Shown piece after piece: positions 44,610 through 54,600 of a stretch of 64,000 nt of DNA. The translations under genes were made by a program, and so were the position numbers. Under the pieces are notes generated by a model that was given only the letters and a program-made list of their open reading frames with translations, had not been told where the DNA came from and did not search any database. Every line of letters begins with the position of its first letter. Position 1 is the stretch's first letter. Source of the stretch: Lentisphaeria bacterium (GTDB lineage Bacteria; Verrucomicrobiota; Lentisphaeria; Victivallales; Victivallaceae). The DNA lies in the NCBI GenBank assembly GCA_900768505.1, contig CAAGED010000056.1, positions 1-64,000 on the forward strand, given 5' to 3'.

Positions 44610-47549
44610 TTACGGCAACGGGATTGGCAGATTCTGAATCGAATTAATCCTGTATTTGCCATTGTTGCCGGAAATATCTGCCTTGATTTTTTTCTCGGTT
44701 AACACAATGAAATCCTTCTTGCCATTGATTAACCGCTCCCGCTCTTTGACATTTTGAATCACTGCCAGAAGGGTATATCCCGGGAACGGGGTGTAGGCGC
44801 TCAGTGTCCCGGTTGCATCTTTTGTTACAATGTAATTGGTGTTTACCAAATTGGCCGTTTTGGCAATAATTTCACTGCGTTCCATATCCGTCAGTGTCGT
44901 GCCCGGGTAAATTTTCAGCAGATAATCCCGTAACACGGTGCCGCGGCTGTTGATTTGCTGCTGAGCTTTGGCTTGATCGGTCTCTGTAATGTCTGGAATT
45001 TCCGGCATGGAAAAGTCACCGTTGCTGAACGTTGGAGTCTTTTCCGGGTTCTCGCCAAGACGATATGCTACTTTCGGATTTGAATCAGCCAGGTTGTCCA
45101 CGTTGAAGGTGTGCAAATTATTTTCACTCTCTTCCGGTGTTAAATGAACGTGTATCTTTTCGAATAACTCCTGGAATAACGGTTTGGTAAGCAACGAAAT
45201 ATTTACCTTGTAATTGCTGGGTAAATCTTCCAATTTTAGATAATCCAGAATTGTCACGTTATTGTTGTCTTCGGCAGCCAGGTTGAAAAATTTGTTTGCC
45301 TCTCCCTGATGGATGAAGTTCAATTCCATAAAGGAAATTTTATCGGCATCGCCGGCGGCATCCGTTGTCTTGCGGTCCTTGTAGCTTTCCCCGCTGCGGT
45401 GCGGCAACGGCATTTGTAACTTGGAATCCGTCAGCTTTTCAATGCCAAAATTAGTTTTATATGAAGATGGAAGTGTGAATTCAAGATCCAAAGACTTCAT
45501 ATCAGACTGCGTAGTACTCGCTTTGGGGGGGATATGCCAGTTATCTTTCAATAAATTAGCCAACGGATCTTTTGCTGAAACGACATATTCAACACTTTGT
45601 TCTGTTAAAGTAATTTCTGGCCCGGTAGCACCGATTGTTATTGTAAAAGAAACAATATCAGGTGCATCTGGAAGGGTAAGTTCATTAACGAAATCCCATC
45701 CTAATATATTGGCTGATTTATCTATTTCTATGCCGGAAAGTACCATGCGTTTTATTTTGAAATTTTTCAGAGATACAGATAAAGTTGCTGATCCAGAAAT
45801 ATTATCAAAAATTATTGGTTCAGGAGTCGTATTTGATAAGTCGTAATTTGTAATTCCATTTTCTGAATAACTGGTAAGAGGTATCCCACTGTAGAAGTGA
45901 AAATTATCTGCTGCAGGATCAGTGCTGTTTCCGAATTTAAAGGATTGAGTGAGCCCGGAAGAACTTTTTATTTCTGCTTCTCCTTCGATAAATACGTCTA
46001 ATTTTATATTATATTTTTCTAATTCAGCATTGATTTTTTCTGAACCAAACAACATTCCAAGCTGCATTTGCAGTTGGGGTTCCGCTAAAAATATTACCGA
46101 ATAAGTGTATTGGGCAGTTGGATCATCAGGAGTAGGTGGAGTGACATTTGACAAGGATGTTGAAAATTTGAAAAAAAGCTTTGACCGGAGAATTGCCGGA
46201 ACCGCCTCAACTCCGGTAAAATCCAAACTGCCGCTTTTCAGCTTATCAGCCTCATCGTCGCCAAAAGTTACCTGAGTATTTTTGTTTTCATCGCTCGGTG
46301 TTTCGTAAACCGAACTCATTGCGCTGTTGCTCAATGCCCAGAATTTGGGATGTACATCGCTGGATGGCATCAGATCGCTGTCAAAATAATCGGCGATATT
46401 GGCGGCGAACTGCTTTACCTCTTTAGTGTCGGTTTTGCCGGTATAGCTGTTTTTTGCATCCTGAAACCATGGAATTGAAGTTGCCTTGTCATCCTTGATT
46501 TTTTCATTGGCTTTCCACTCATCTTTGGAGGTGCTTAACAACTTTAGCACTAATTCGTCCGGTTTGCGCTGTTTTAAATTTTCATAATCCGGTAAACTGC
46601 TCTCATCGGCTGGTTTGGCGGCGTAAAGCGCATCCCAGTTGCGGGCCAGATTAAAGCGGTGATATGCTTTGGTGGTCATTGCTGGCGCTTCGGCAGTGCC
46701 GGTATTTTCCACTTCATAAAACGCCTCTTCCACCCGGGTTGAGGGAATGGAATAATAATGATTCATTGCCACCAGATTTTTGCGGTCACTTTCCGCCATA
46801 TCCCGGTTTATTGAGTCAAGGTTATAAACCTTCGAAAAGAAGGTAGTGACATCCAGATACTTGCTGATATTGGAGAATTTTATGTTATTGTTTGCAAAAT
46901 TATCCAGCATCGTGGTGTGATCCGCCGCGTTGCCGGTAAGAATCCATGCGGCATCAATTTCTTCAACATTTCTCCCCTTTCGCAATTCATTGGCATCCCC
47001 CTCGGCGGAGTCGTCACTGTTCAAATATGTGGTTACGCCGATTCCGTAATTCGGAATTAGCACAAAAGCTAAACGGCTAATTACCTGATCCTGATCAGAA
47101 TCCCGCAGCATAAGCCATTTGAAATCATCTGCCGGGTTGTCCCACATGCCGGTCATTGAACGATCGTAAATTCCAGGGTGTTCCAGAATTTTGGCAAGGT
47201 TGCTGTCAACTTCCAACCCTTGATACTTGGTGTTTTCTTTGATGGCGTCATTGATCGGGTTGATAATCAGTTTGCCGGTGGAACCATCCTCCGGCAAAAA
47301 AAGCTTAATCGGATACTGACCGTTGCGATTCAATAAGTTGCAGACCATGTTCGCCACGGAATTTTGCAACGCCTTGTTGTTGGCGGTGTTGGCGTTATTG
47401 TTGGCCATGCGCTGTTCAAAAATTGAGGCGGTGGCGAAAGCCAGTACCATAACCAGCAAAATTGCCAGAACCGCCACGGCTGAAATCAGCGCAAATCCGG
47501 ACTCGGCGCGCTCCCGGAGTATGGTGAGTTTTTGCTTGTATTTAATCAT
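44610..47549 (-). CDS. gspK: GspK-like minor pseudopilin, greatly enlarged
   Basis: A 979-residue protein at the GspK position of a G-H-I-J-K run. The N-terminus (ESGFALISAVAVLAILLVM near 16) has Gly before Phe, and no Glu at position 5 of the mature pilin, which is the hallmark of GspK and PilX-type tip pilins. Normal GspK is about 300-340 residues; the extra mass lies in the middle. The part coded by about 45,540-46,140 is much poorer in GC than the rest of the gene and may be an acquired domain. The start overlaps gspJ as ATGA with GGAGG upstream. It should sit at the tip of a pseudopilus. Confidence 0.78.
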   Translation of the reverse strand: MIKYKQKLTILRERAESGFALISAVAVLAILLVMVLAFATASIFEQRMANNNANTANNKALQNSVANMVCNLLNRNGQYPIKLFLPEDGSTGKLIINPINDAIKENTKYQGLEVDSNLAKILEHPGIYDRSMTGMWDNPADDFKWLMLRDSDQDQVISRLAFVLIPNYGIGVTTYLNSDDSAEGDANELRKGRNVEEIDAAWILTGNAADHTTMLDNFANNNIKFSNISKYLDVTTFFSKVYNLDSINRDMAESDRKNLVAMNHYYSIPSTRVEEAFYEVENTGTAEAPAMTTKAYHRFNLARNWDALYAAKPADESSLPDYENLKQRKPDELVLKLLSTSKDEWKANEKIKDDKATSIPWFQDAKNSYTGKTDTKEVKQFAANIADYFDSDLMPSSDVHPKFWALSNSAMSSVYETPSDENKNTQVTFGDDEADKLKSGSLDFTGVEAVPAILRSKLFFKFSTSLSNVTPPTPDDPTAQYTYSVIFLAEPQLQMQLGMLFGSEKINAELEKYNIKLDVFIEGEAEIKSSSGLTQSFKFGNSTDPAADNFHFYSGIPLTSYSENGITNYDLSNTTPEPIIFDNISGSATLSVSLKNFKIKRMVLSGIEIDKSANILGWDFVNELTLPDAPDIVSFTITIGATGPEITLTEQSVEYVVSAKDPLANLLKDNWHIPPKASTTQSDMKSLDLEFTLPSSYKTNFGIEKLTDSKLQMPLPHRSGESYKDRKTTDAAGDADKISFMELNFIHQGEANKFFNLAAEDNNNVTILDYLKLEDLPSNYKVNISLLTKPLFQELFEKIHVHLTPEESENNLHTFNVDNLADSNPKVAYRLGENPEKTPTFSNGDFSMPEIPDITETDQAKAQQQINSRGTVLRDYLLKIYPGTTLTDMERSEIIAKTANLVNTNYIVTKDATGTLSAYTPFPGYTLLAVIQNVKERERLINGKKDFIVLTEKKIKADISGNNGKYRINSIQNLPIPLP

Positions 47550-48667
47550 AAATTGCCTCCTTCGGCGGGGATGGTGACGGTTTTGCTGAAGGTTTTTCCT
47601 TTGGAATTCTCTATCTGAGTTATTTCCCGGTTCAACTCCTCTTGGGCCTTGGCGGTAATGCCTTCCGTCGCCAATTGTTGTTTCAAACTCAACCAGCGCA
47701 CATAATCTTTGCGCGGCAACATTTTCAGTTCAATTTTTATCATGTCCGGCTTGGGGGTCCCGGAGATGTTGTCGGGATTTTCAGATGAGAAATCACTCCA
47801 GTTCTCCGGTTCGGTCAGCGTGACATCGTTGTTGGCGGCCAGACCCATAAGTTTGACGGCTTCATATTTTTCAGTAGTCGGATTGAGTTTTAAGCCGATC
47901 AAATTGAAGCTGGTGATGCAATCGATCACCAAATCATACTTGTGCCGATTCAAATTGGTGTTGTCCAGTGCGAAAATGTTAAATATCCGACTGTCCAGCT
48001 GCATATTCAACTCTGCCTCGTCTCTGGCCGCAATTTCCTCCGCGGTAAGCCCAAGCCCCAAGGTGTTAAGAATATTCTTTTTGTCAGAATCTTCGATTAG
48101 TTCATTGGTGACCGAACTGTACGGTAACTCTTTACGCAGCAAAACTCCGCCGGCAAAATCGTCACCGTCTGCATTTAAATCTCCCGGCCATGGTTGCCCA
48201 TCTGCCCGCGGCGGCAAATAAGTGTACTCAATTACACTTAAATTGTTGTTGCCGTCACTACTCATGGCGCTGCGGGCGATAAAATGAATCGCCGGAACGT
48301 TTGCGCCGTCATAAGCGGGATAGGTTGCTTTCTGAGCCTCAGTGACGGTAAAATCCTCCGATTTTACCAGAGCCGGGTATTCGCCGGCAATCGGTTTGAG
48401 TTCCAACCACAATGGCGCACACGCTAAATCACTGTCCGGTTGATTAACGTAAACCATGCTGCTCAATTCCTGATTGAGCATGTCCAAAACCACTCTGGCA
48501 TCGCCATACATGTTGTTGCGGTTGCTGGTGTTAACCCAGGTCTCCTGGCCGGATTTCAGAAACGAAACCATTACGGTCATAATCAGAGCCAAAATCGCCA
48601 TGGAGACAATCAGCTCCACCAAGGTGAAAAACTGTCGCTTACTTTTGCATTTATGTTGTCTAAACAT
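47546..48667 (-). CDS. gspJ: GspJ-like minor pseudopilin
   Basis: A 373-residue protein with a prepilin start, QFFTLVELIVSMAILALIM near 13, then a coiled helix (SGQETWVNTSNRNNMYGDARVVL) and a beta-rich head. Glu5 is present, but the residue before the first Phe of the FTLVE motif is Phe and there is no Gly. The length is greater than typical GspJ (about 200). GGAGAA lies 5-6 bases before the ATG. GspJ caps the pseudopilus with GspI and GspK, and the gene order supports that role here. Confidence 0.78.
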   Translation of the reverse strand: MFRQHKCKSKRQFFTLVELIVSMAILALIMTVMVSFLKSGQETWVNTSNRNNMYGDARVVLDMLNQELSSMVYVNQPDSDLACAPLWLELKPIAGEYPALVKSEDFTVTEAQKATYPAYDGANVPAIHFIARSAMSSDGNNNLSVIEYTYLPPRADGQPWPGDLNADGDDFAGGVLLRKELPYSSVTNELIEDSDKKNILNTLGLGLTAEEIAARDEAELNMQLDSRIFNIFALDNTNLNRHKYDLVIDCITSFNLIGLKLNPTTEKYEAVKLMGLAANNDVTLTEPENWSDFSSENPDNISGTPKPDMIKIELKMLPRKDYVRWLSLKQQLATEGITAKAQEELNREITQIENSKGKTFSKTVTIPAEGGNL

Positions 48668-48691
48668 TTTATTCTCCTGATGTGCCGCACG

Positions 48692-49453
48692 TTACGGACG
48701 CGGTATATCAATGTAATAACGCTTGGTTTCACGTTTGTTGTACGGTACATCCAGCGGCCAGCTCGCCTCAATATTCAGTCGATTCCACTTATCCTTGGAT
48801 TCTTCACTGCCGGGCTCGCTCTCGCTGGTGTATGGTTTGGTGTCATCAAAAGTTAAACTTTCAGTTCCGGCTTCTTCTTTTAAATTAAGCGCCGGCGTGG
48901 GGCTTTTCCAAACATAAAAGCAGATAGTGAAGTCGTAATCATTTTTGTCGCCGGCTTTGTGATTGATGTAGAAGTAATAGCCCTTGGCGCCGTTTTCGCT
49001 GTACTCGTAAATGTTGTCGCTGAAGAATACCGGATTGGCGGTGCTCTCCAAAACGGCCTTAAGCGCCTCTATGCTCAATTCCGTCCCCCTGGCCGCATTG
49101 TATATCGGATTGTCATCTTTGTCCTTGCCGCTTACGGAGTCAAATCTGCTTAAAGGTGCGTTGTCTCCACCCGTGGCCGGGGATTCGTCGGGGAGCGCAT
49201 CAAAAAGTGCGGTGTAGTTGGTTGCGGATGATTTTGCAAAATTGGTCAGAAAACCGGTAAATTGCTCCACTACGTCGCTGGAAACATTGATTACATTGGC
49301 ACTGCGGCTGCTTTTTACCGCCACTGAAAAAAGTCCCATTATACTGGCAAAACCAAAGGCCAGCAGTGCCACGGTCAAGGTTACTTCAATGATATTGAAG
49401 TGATGGCGGATTGTCCGCTTCCGGGCAGAATTAATTTTGATGTTTGACTTCAT
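48692..49453 (-). CDS. gspI: GspI-like minor pseudopilin
   Basis: About 253 residues with a pilin-type N-terminus (HHFNIIEVTLTVALLAFGFAS near 21). Glu5 is present; the residue before Phe is His, not Gly. The hydrophobic helix continues as SIMGLFSVAVKSS, as in GspI and PilV. It is longer than GspI of Proteobacteria (about 120). I use the ATG at 49453, with GGGAGAAG upstream, which overlaps gspH by 23 bases. Confidence 0.72.
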   Translation of the reverse strand: MKSNIKINSARKRTIRHHFNIIEVTLTVALLAFGFASIMGLFSVAVKSSRSANVINVSSDVVEQFTGFLTNFAKSSATNYTALFDALPDESPATGGDNAPLSRFDSVSGKDKDDNPIYNAARGTELSIEALKAVLESTANPVFFSDNIYEYSENGAKGYYFYINHKAGDKNDYDFTICFYVWKSPTPALNLKEEAGTESLTFDDTKPYTSESEPGSEESKDKWNRLNIEASWPLDVPYNKRETKRYYIDIPRP

Positions 49454-50168
49454 AAGCACTTCTCCCGGTGTATTTATTGATTAACAAAGCGTAGCCGTTG
49501 TTAATCATTTTTTGGTATTTTTCATTGTTGCTGCCTTCTTCCTGAACGGTTTCATATTTGATAGCGCCGCTATTCTCATCAACGTAGGCCGGAATTACCC
49601 GGATATCCAAATTGTGTTGTCCGGCCAATTTGCCGTTGGAACCAAAAACCACTGCTGTACAATCAGTTAACGTTTTGCCGTCTACGTTGTCCCCGCTTTT
49701 GAAAATTACTCTGCTGGCATAATTTGGGGTGGTTTCGGTTGAATTGTTTTCAACGAATGCAATAACACCCGGGGAGAGCATTTCCCATTTGCTTCCCGGC
49801 ACTACTGCGCGAAATTCAAAATTTTCCCCCACCGGTTCTACAAAAGCCAGTATTGAGCCGCGGTATTTTACTGTGCCAAGGTCGGCTCCGGCATCATGAT
49901 TTGTTGCTGAGAAACCAACTCCCGGATTATCCAGACCGCTGCTCTCACTCCCGCGAGGCAATAACAGTGCCACATATTTACTGCGGGTAACTGCGGTTGA
50001 ACGTGCGATTGCCACCTGACTGCCAATAACTTTGGCGGCCGAAGCCACTTTTTGCCCGGCGATCATGCTGCGGTAGGCCGGAACGGCGATGGCCATGAGA
50101 ATGGCCAATACTGCACAAACTATCAGCAGTTCTATCAGCGTAAAAAAATTCTTTTTCTCTCTTGGCAT
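49431..50168 (-). CDS. gspH: GspH-like minor pseudopilin
   Basis: A 245-residue protein with NFFTLIELLIVCAVLAILMA near 7, then AVPAYRSMIAGQKVASAAKVIGSQVAIARSTAVTRSKYV. The latter (helix and the AxxxARxxAxxR pattern) is typical of GspH/FimT. Glu5 is present; no Gly precedes the motif. AAGGTGAG lies before the ATG. It is the second gene of the operon, 30 bases after gspG. Confidence 0.78.
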   Translation of the reverse strand: MPREKKNFFTLIELLIVCAVLAILMAIAVPAYRSMIAGQKVASAAKVIGSQVAIARSTAVTRSKYVALLLPRGSESSGLDNPGVGFSATNHDAGADLGTVKYRGSILAFVEPVGENFEFRAVVPGSKWEMLSPGVIAFVENNSTETTPNYASRVIFKSGDNVDGKTLTDCTAVVFGSNGKLAGQHNLDIRVIPAYVDENSGAIKYETVQEEGSNNEKYQKMINNGYALLINKYTGRSAYEVKHQN

Positions 50169-50198
50169 ATTCTCACCTTTTTTTATCCGGCTTACCGA

Positions 50199-50669
50199 TT
50201 ACTCTTTGATTGTAATATCGTCATCGGTGCCGTTTTTCTTATCTGCTCCGATGGAGTACAAGGAATAAGTCGCTTCATTGGAGTCAAAATTTTTATTTTG
50301 GTTGTTTACCTTATAAACCACCGGCTGCTGCCAATAATCAATTGCAATATCATCTTTGTTTAAGGTGTTTGATCGTTTCAACGCCTTGTAGTCGACGTAT
50401 TTTGCCAATTTGCCGCCCTCGGATATGTAAAGACATTCGGAATCTTTTGGTTCCGGGTATTCGCCGTATTCATCGAAATACTTCTCGATTGCCACTTTCA
50501 GCATGGTAAGTTTGCCCCGGGTGTCATTTTCGTGGGCTTTGTTCAGTATGGCGCCGCCGCCGGCGATGATGCCGCCGATAAGAATGGCCACAATGACTAC
50601 CACGGTCAGCAATTCCGGCAATGTATATTTATAGACAAGCAAATGTCCGCGCTGGTTCAAAAATTTCAT
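50199..50669 (-). CDS. gspG: GspG-like major pseudopilin
   Basis: A 156-residue protein of the right size for GspG. The N-terminus YKYTLPELLTVVVIVAILI near 13 is a divergent prepilin signal: Tyr-Thr-Leu-Pro-Glu with Lys before it. The helix then runs to KLTMLKVAIEKYFDEYGEYPEP, which is the GspG pattern, and the end YSLYSIGADKKNGTDDDITI matches the calcium loop of GspG. GGGAG lies 11 bases upstream. It should be the main shaft subunit. The cluster has no GspD, E or F, so the rest of the machine must be elsewhere. Confidence 0.8.
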   Translation of the reverse strand: MKFLNQRGHLLVYKYTLPELLTVVVIVAILIGGIIAGGGAILNKAHENDTRGKLTMLKVAIEKYFDEYGEYPEPKDSECLYISEGGKLAKYVDYKALKRSNTLNKDDIAIDYWQQPVVYKVNNQNKNFDSNEATYSLYSIGADKKNGTDDDITIKE

Positions 50670-50872
50670 ATTACCAAATCTCCCGAATTTCTCTTTTTCA
50701 GATGCGCCTTTTTGTCACTCTAAACACACCTTTTAGATAATAATCTCAAAAATTGGCAAATGCAAGTTGAAAATCTTATTTATCGATAAAAAAATGCAAA
50801 AAAGATTGATTTGGCAACAATGGCGGCTATTTTTACGTTGTGTTTTATTTAAATTTTTAATGGAGTATTCTT

Positions 50873-51208
50873 ATGTGGTTTCATTTTTTTCCCAAATATT
50901 ATAAACTGGAATTTTATGTGCCTCCGGAGGATGCCGACAAGGTGAAGCAGGCCGTTTTTGCCGCCGGAGGAGGCAATTATGGCAAATATTCCAATTGTTG
51001 CTGGTGTTCCGGCGGGGAGGGTGAGTTTTTGCCGTTGACCGGGGCTGAACCGTTTATTGGAAAAATCGGTCAGGTCGAACGCGTGCCGGAAATAAAGGTG
51101 GAGCTGATTTGTCATCGAAGTAAAATTTCAGCAGTGATTCGGGCGCTGAAAAATGCTCATCCATACGAAACCCCCGCTTTCAATTATTACCCGATAAAAA
51201 TATGTTGA
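50873..51208 (+). CDS. Stand-alone NIF3 insertion-domain (YqfO/CutA-like) protein
   Basis: A 111-residue protein with the sequence of the PII/CutA-like domain that is inserted in long NIF3 proteins: YKLEFYVPPEDADKVKQAVF near 9, GNYGKYSNCCWCSGG near 34, FLPLTGAEPFIG and AHPYETPAFNYYPI at the end. It usually forms trimers; the ligand is not known. It has no partner beside it. The core NIF3-family protein without this insert is at 13716-14534, 36 kb away. It is divergent from gspG and lies before a 430-base gap. Confidence 0.85.
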   Translation: MWFHFFPKYYKLEFYVPPEDADKVKQAVFAAGGGNYGKYSNCCWCSGGEGEFLPLTGAEPFIGKIGQVERVPEIKVELICHRSKISAVIRALKNAHPYETPAFNYYPIKIC

Positions 51209-51641
51209 GCATATAATTGAGTGTATGAAAAAAGTTTTTTTAGTGAATTTATTGGCTCATAAAATCGTTTGCCGTGGCTCGTAAAACATGAAAAAACTTG
51301 TCAATTTAGGAAAACGAAAATGATTATTTCGGGATTGGAATAAAAAAACTTTAAAATTTTAAAAAGTTATGTTTTGTTCAGTTGCAATTGCCGAATGAAG
51401 CATGTATATTCGAATAAGTTACGCTTTTATGCCGCTTTTTTGCCGGTATTGAAAGAGGTGCAGGGAATAAAAATTCAGTTGAAAAAATATAATATAAGAG
51501 CAGTGTCGAAAAGTTTTGTTTCTCGTTCGCCGGCATAAAAAATATTTTGCTTGTTGTAGTTTTTTTCCGGGCGGTTAATTGTGGAAGCAAAAAAATAAAT
51601 TTTCGGGGCGTTGGCTCGCAGCTTCTACATGGGAGTAAGGT
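51209..51641. other. 433-bp region upstream of the giant TPR gene
   Basis: No gene seen. It is AT-rich and probably carries the promoter of the four-gene plus-strand operon. A TATAAT at 51488-51493 could be a -10 box, though no good -35 stands 17 bases before it. GGGAG is 9 bases before the ATG at 51642. Confidence 0.4.
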
Positions 51642-54600
51642 ATGATCAAATTTGGCATCGCATCCAGGTTCAATTTTATGGTCGCCACATTGTTATTGAC
51701 CAGTTTAAGCGCCGCCGCCGCCGAACCGGCAGTGGAGCAGGCCAGGCAGTTGCTTAAAGAGAAAAAATATTCCGAAGCCGGCGCCCTCTTGGAAGCGCAA
51801 CTGAATTCCGGAAAACCAAGTGCCGATCTGCTTCGGGTGGCGATGGAGGCTAAATTGCTCTCCGGAGACATCGTTTTTGCCTCACGACTGGCGGCAGAGG
51901 CTTTGAAGACAACCAAAAATCAGGATATGGAGCTCATTCGCCGCGCCGCGGAAATCGCCGCATTGGCCGGTGACAGTAAACTGGCTCTCTCCCGTTACTA
52001 CACCTACTGCATGAATGTAAAAGAACGGGATGCAAATTTTATTGAAGCGCTGAATTATGTAGTTGAAGAGGGAATCAACGGGGACGTTTTCGCCATGCAG
52101 ATGGAGTTGAACTCTCCGGTCAGCAATGGACTTTATGCGTATAATTTCTACAATAAACTTTTGGAAAACCGGGAATTTGATCAGGCGGCCAGGGTTCTGC
52201 CGTTAATGCTGAAATTGTACGGCAACAATCAGGTTATTTTCAATGAAATTTTCCGCAGTATCAACCGAGCCAAGGCCAATATCAGCGACAAGGAAAAATT
52301 GCGCATTTTGGATATTGTGTCCAAGATGGCCATTGGTGACAAGGTGCGGATTGGCGAGTTAAACAGCCTTCTGTATGAATTTTACAAAAGCATAAACGAT
52401 GAAGAAAAAAGTGCGTTTGCCCTCGAATTTATCAAGAATTCCGGGAAGCCGCTGGAGTGGCAGTTTTTTCAGTCGCCGTTCAACGCCAGTGTCGGTAAAC
52501 TCTTGAGCAATGCGGCGATTCGGGAACAAGCCGATAAATATTTGGCGCTGGAGAAAGTTTATCGCTCCGAGCCCCGCTATTATTATGAATATGTTTTGAA
52601 TATTCTCCGCTCCCCGAAAATTTTTGCCAACCCCGCCGACCCGGCGTTGACAACCGACCAAATGATTCAATTATACGTTCAGACGGCTAAATTATTTGAT
52701 AATAAGCTGCCGGACGACAAGTTGTGCAATGAAATTGTCAATAATTTATTGAAAGAGGACAAGCCGGCGCAGATAAAATTTCTCAGCAGTAATATCGCTT
52801 CCCTGCGTCCCAATTGGGTTAGCAACCTTTTTGCTATGGATTTGGGAAATGTAAAAAATTATTACCCACGGTATTTGGCCGCCCAAAGCAGCGCTTACGG
52901 CAAAGAGCAGGCCAAGTGGAATGTTATCAGCCAGTTGCGTGAGGCTAAATTAAAAAATGAGCACCGGGAAGCGCTTTTGAGTTATATGTTGTTCAATCCC
53001 AATTTCGACCGCAATATGATTTCCAACGAGTTGGTGCATTCCCAGTTTTGCACGCCGGATGAGGCACTGGCCATGCTCGCTCAGGTTTATGACCAGCAGG
53101 GCGCCAATGAAAATATGGAGAAATTTGTCGATTGGATGTTGACTCACAACAAATTCAAGGATAATCAGGCGGCTAAGAATTTCGCTGCCGATGTCAAGGC
53201 CAAACGCCCCGGCAAGAATGTTTCGATTGCCACCTACACGCAGCTACTGAATTTGCCGGTCAATAAAGAGAATGTCAACGCAATTATGAATCTCTGCGAA
53301 GTTTACGCCAAAAGTTGTCCCGGCATTGTGCCCGGTTCACTGGAGAAGGCCAACGACATGCAGGAATACCTTAATTATAAGGTTTGGGAGTGCAACTCCA
53401 GGATAAAAGACAACGACAAGGTTTTGCAGTATGCAAAAACCTGGGCTCCCAAACTTAAACAGACCGGCAACACCTGGACCACCACTTTGCGGGATGTTTT
53501 TGAAAAAGAGAGCGACCGCCGGGGAAAGACGCTTTATCAGATTGTTCCGGCATACGTGGCGCTGCTTCAGTCCGGACAGAATCCCAATGATGCCTGGCAG
53601 GAGTTGCGCACATTCTGTCACAATAATGTGACCCCGGAGAAGACGGATGTGTCACTTTATGCCCCGATTTACGGCAAATTTGACAACTTCACCATGGAAT
53701 TTATCCGCACGACTCGCAGCTCCTGGTCGCCGGAGTTTTTCAATAAACAATTGAAACTTGCGGCGGATGCCTACCCGGAATCAACCAGTTATGATATTTA
53801 TAATAATTTCCTCAATTTCGTTAATAACGACAATTATGGCAAATTGGTGGATTTTGATACTGCCAAGGCGATGCTGGACAAGTTTATGGCGATTGAAAAA
53901 TATAATAATTTCGCCAATTACGACCGCCGTTATGTTATGATTAATTTCCTCTTCCAGGGCGGAAAAACTGACGATGCTCTGAAGTTGATTAATTACTACT
54001 TCGGCGTCGTTGCCAAATACAACCGTCTGGAACGGTTGAATGCCATTCGAAGTTTGTTATATAATTTCTGGAACGTGCCGGCCAAGGTGAGTGCTCCGGC
54101 ATTGCTGGAGTACGCCCGGGCATACGAGGCGCTTACGGTGCAGGAGCGTAAACTGCATCAGGTGCCGGGACGGATGGTGGAGCAGCTTAACTGGTTTGCC
54201 AATAACAAGGAGGCGCCGAAAGAACACAAGGAGTTTTTCGGTAAATTCTACGCTCGCGTGATGGAGGATTTAGTGGCCGGCAATGTCCAGGTGCAGAATT
54301 GGGATATGATGTTTTATGCCGAGCCGGTTGCAGCGCAAATTGAGCTGGATTGCAAAAACAAAGATGCCTACAAGGCGGCCAGAGGTGCGGCACTTCTGCT
54401 GAAAATTTTGCGTTCCGACACCGACCTGTACCGGGGTATGAACGCCACTCGCCGGACGGTCAAGGCCTTGGAAGAGGCTAAGTTCGACCAGATTGCCTAC
54501 TCGTATTTGACCAATATAAGTAAGCTACGCACCAACGTCGGAGAGGCGGTTCGCAATGATTACACCGCATACATTGCCAAATTATCCAGAAATATCCCCG

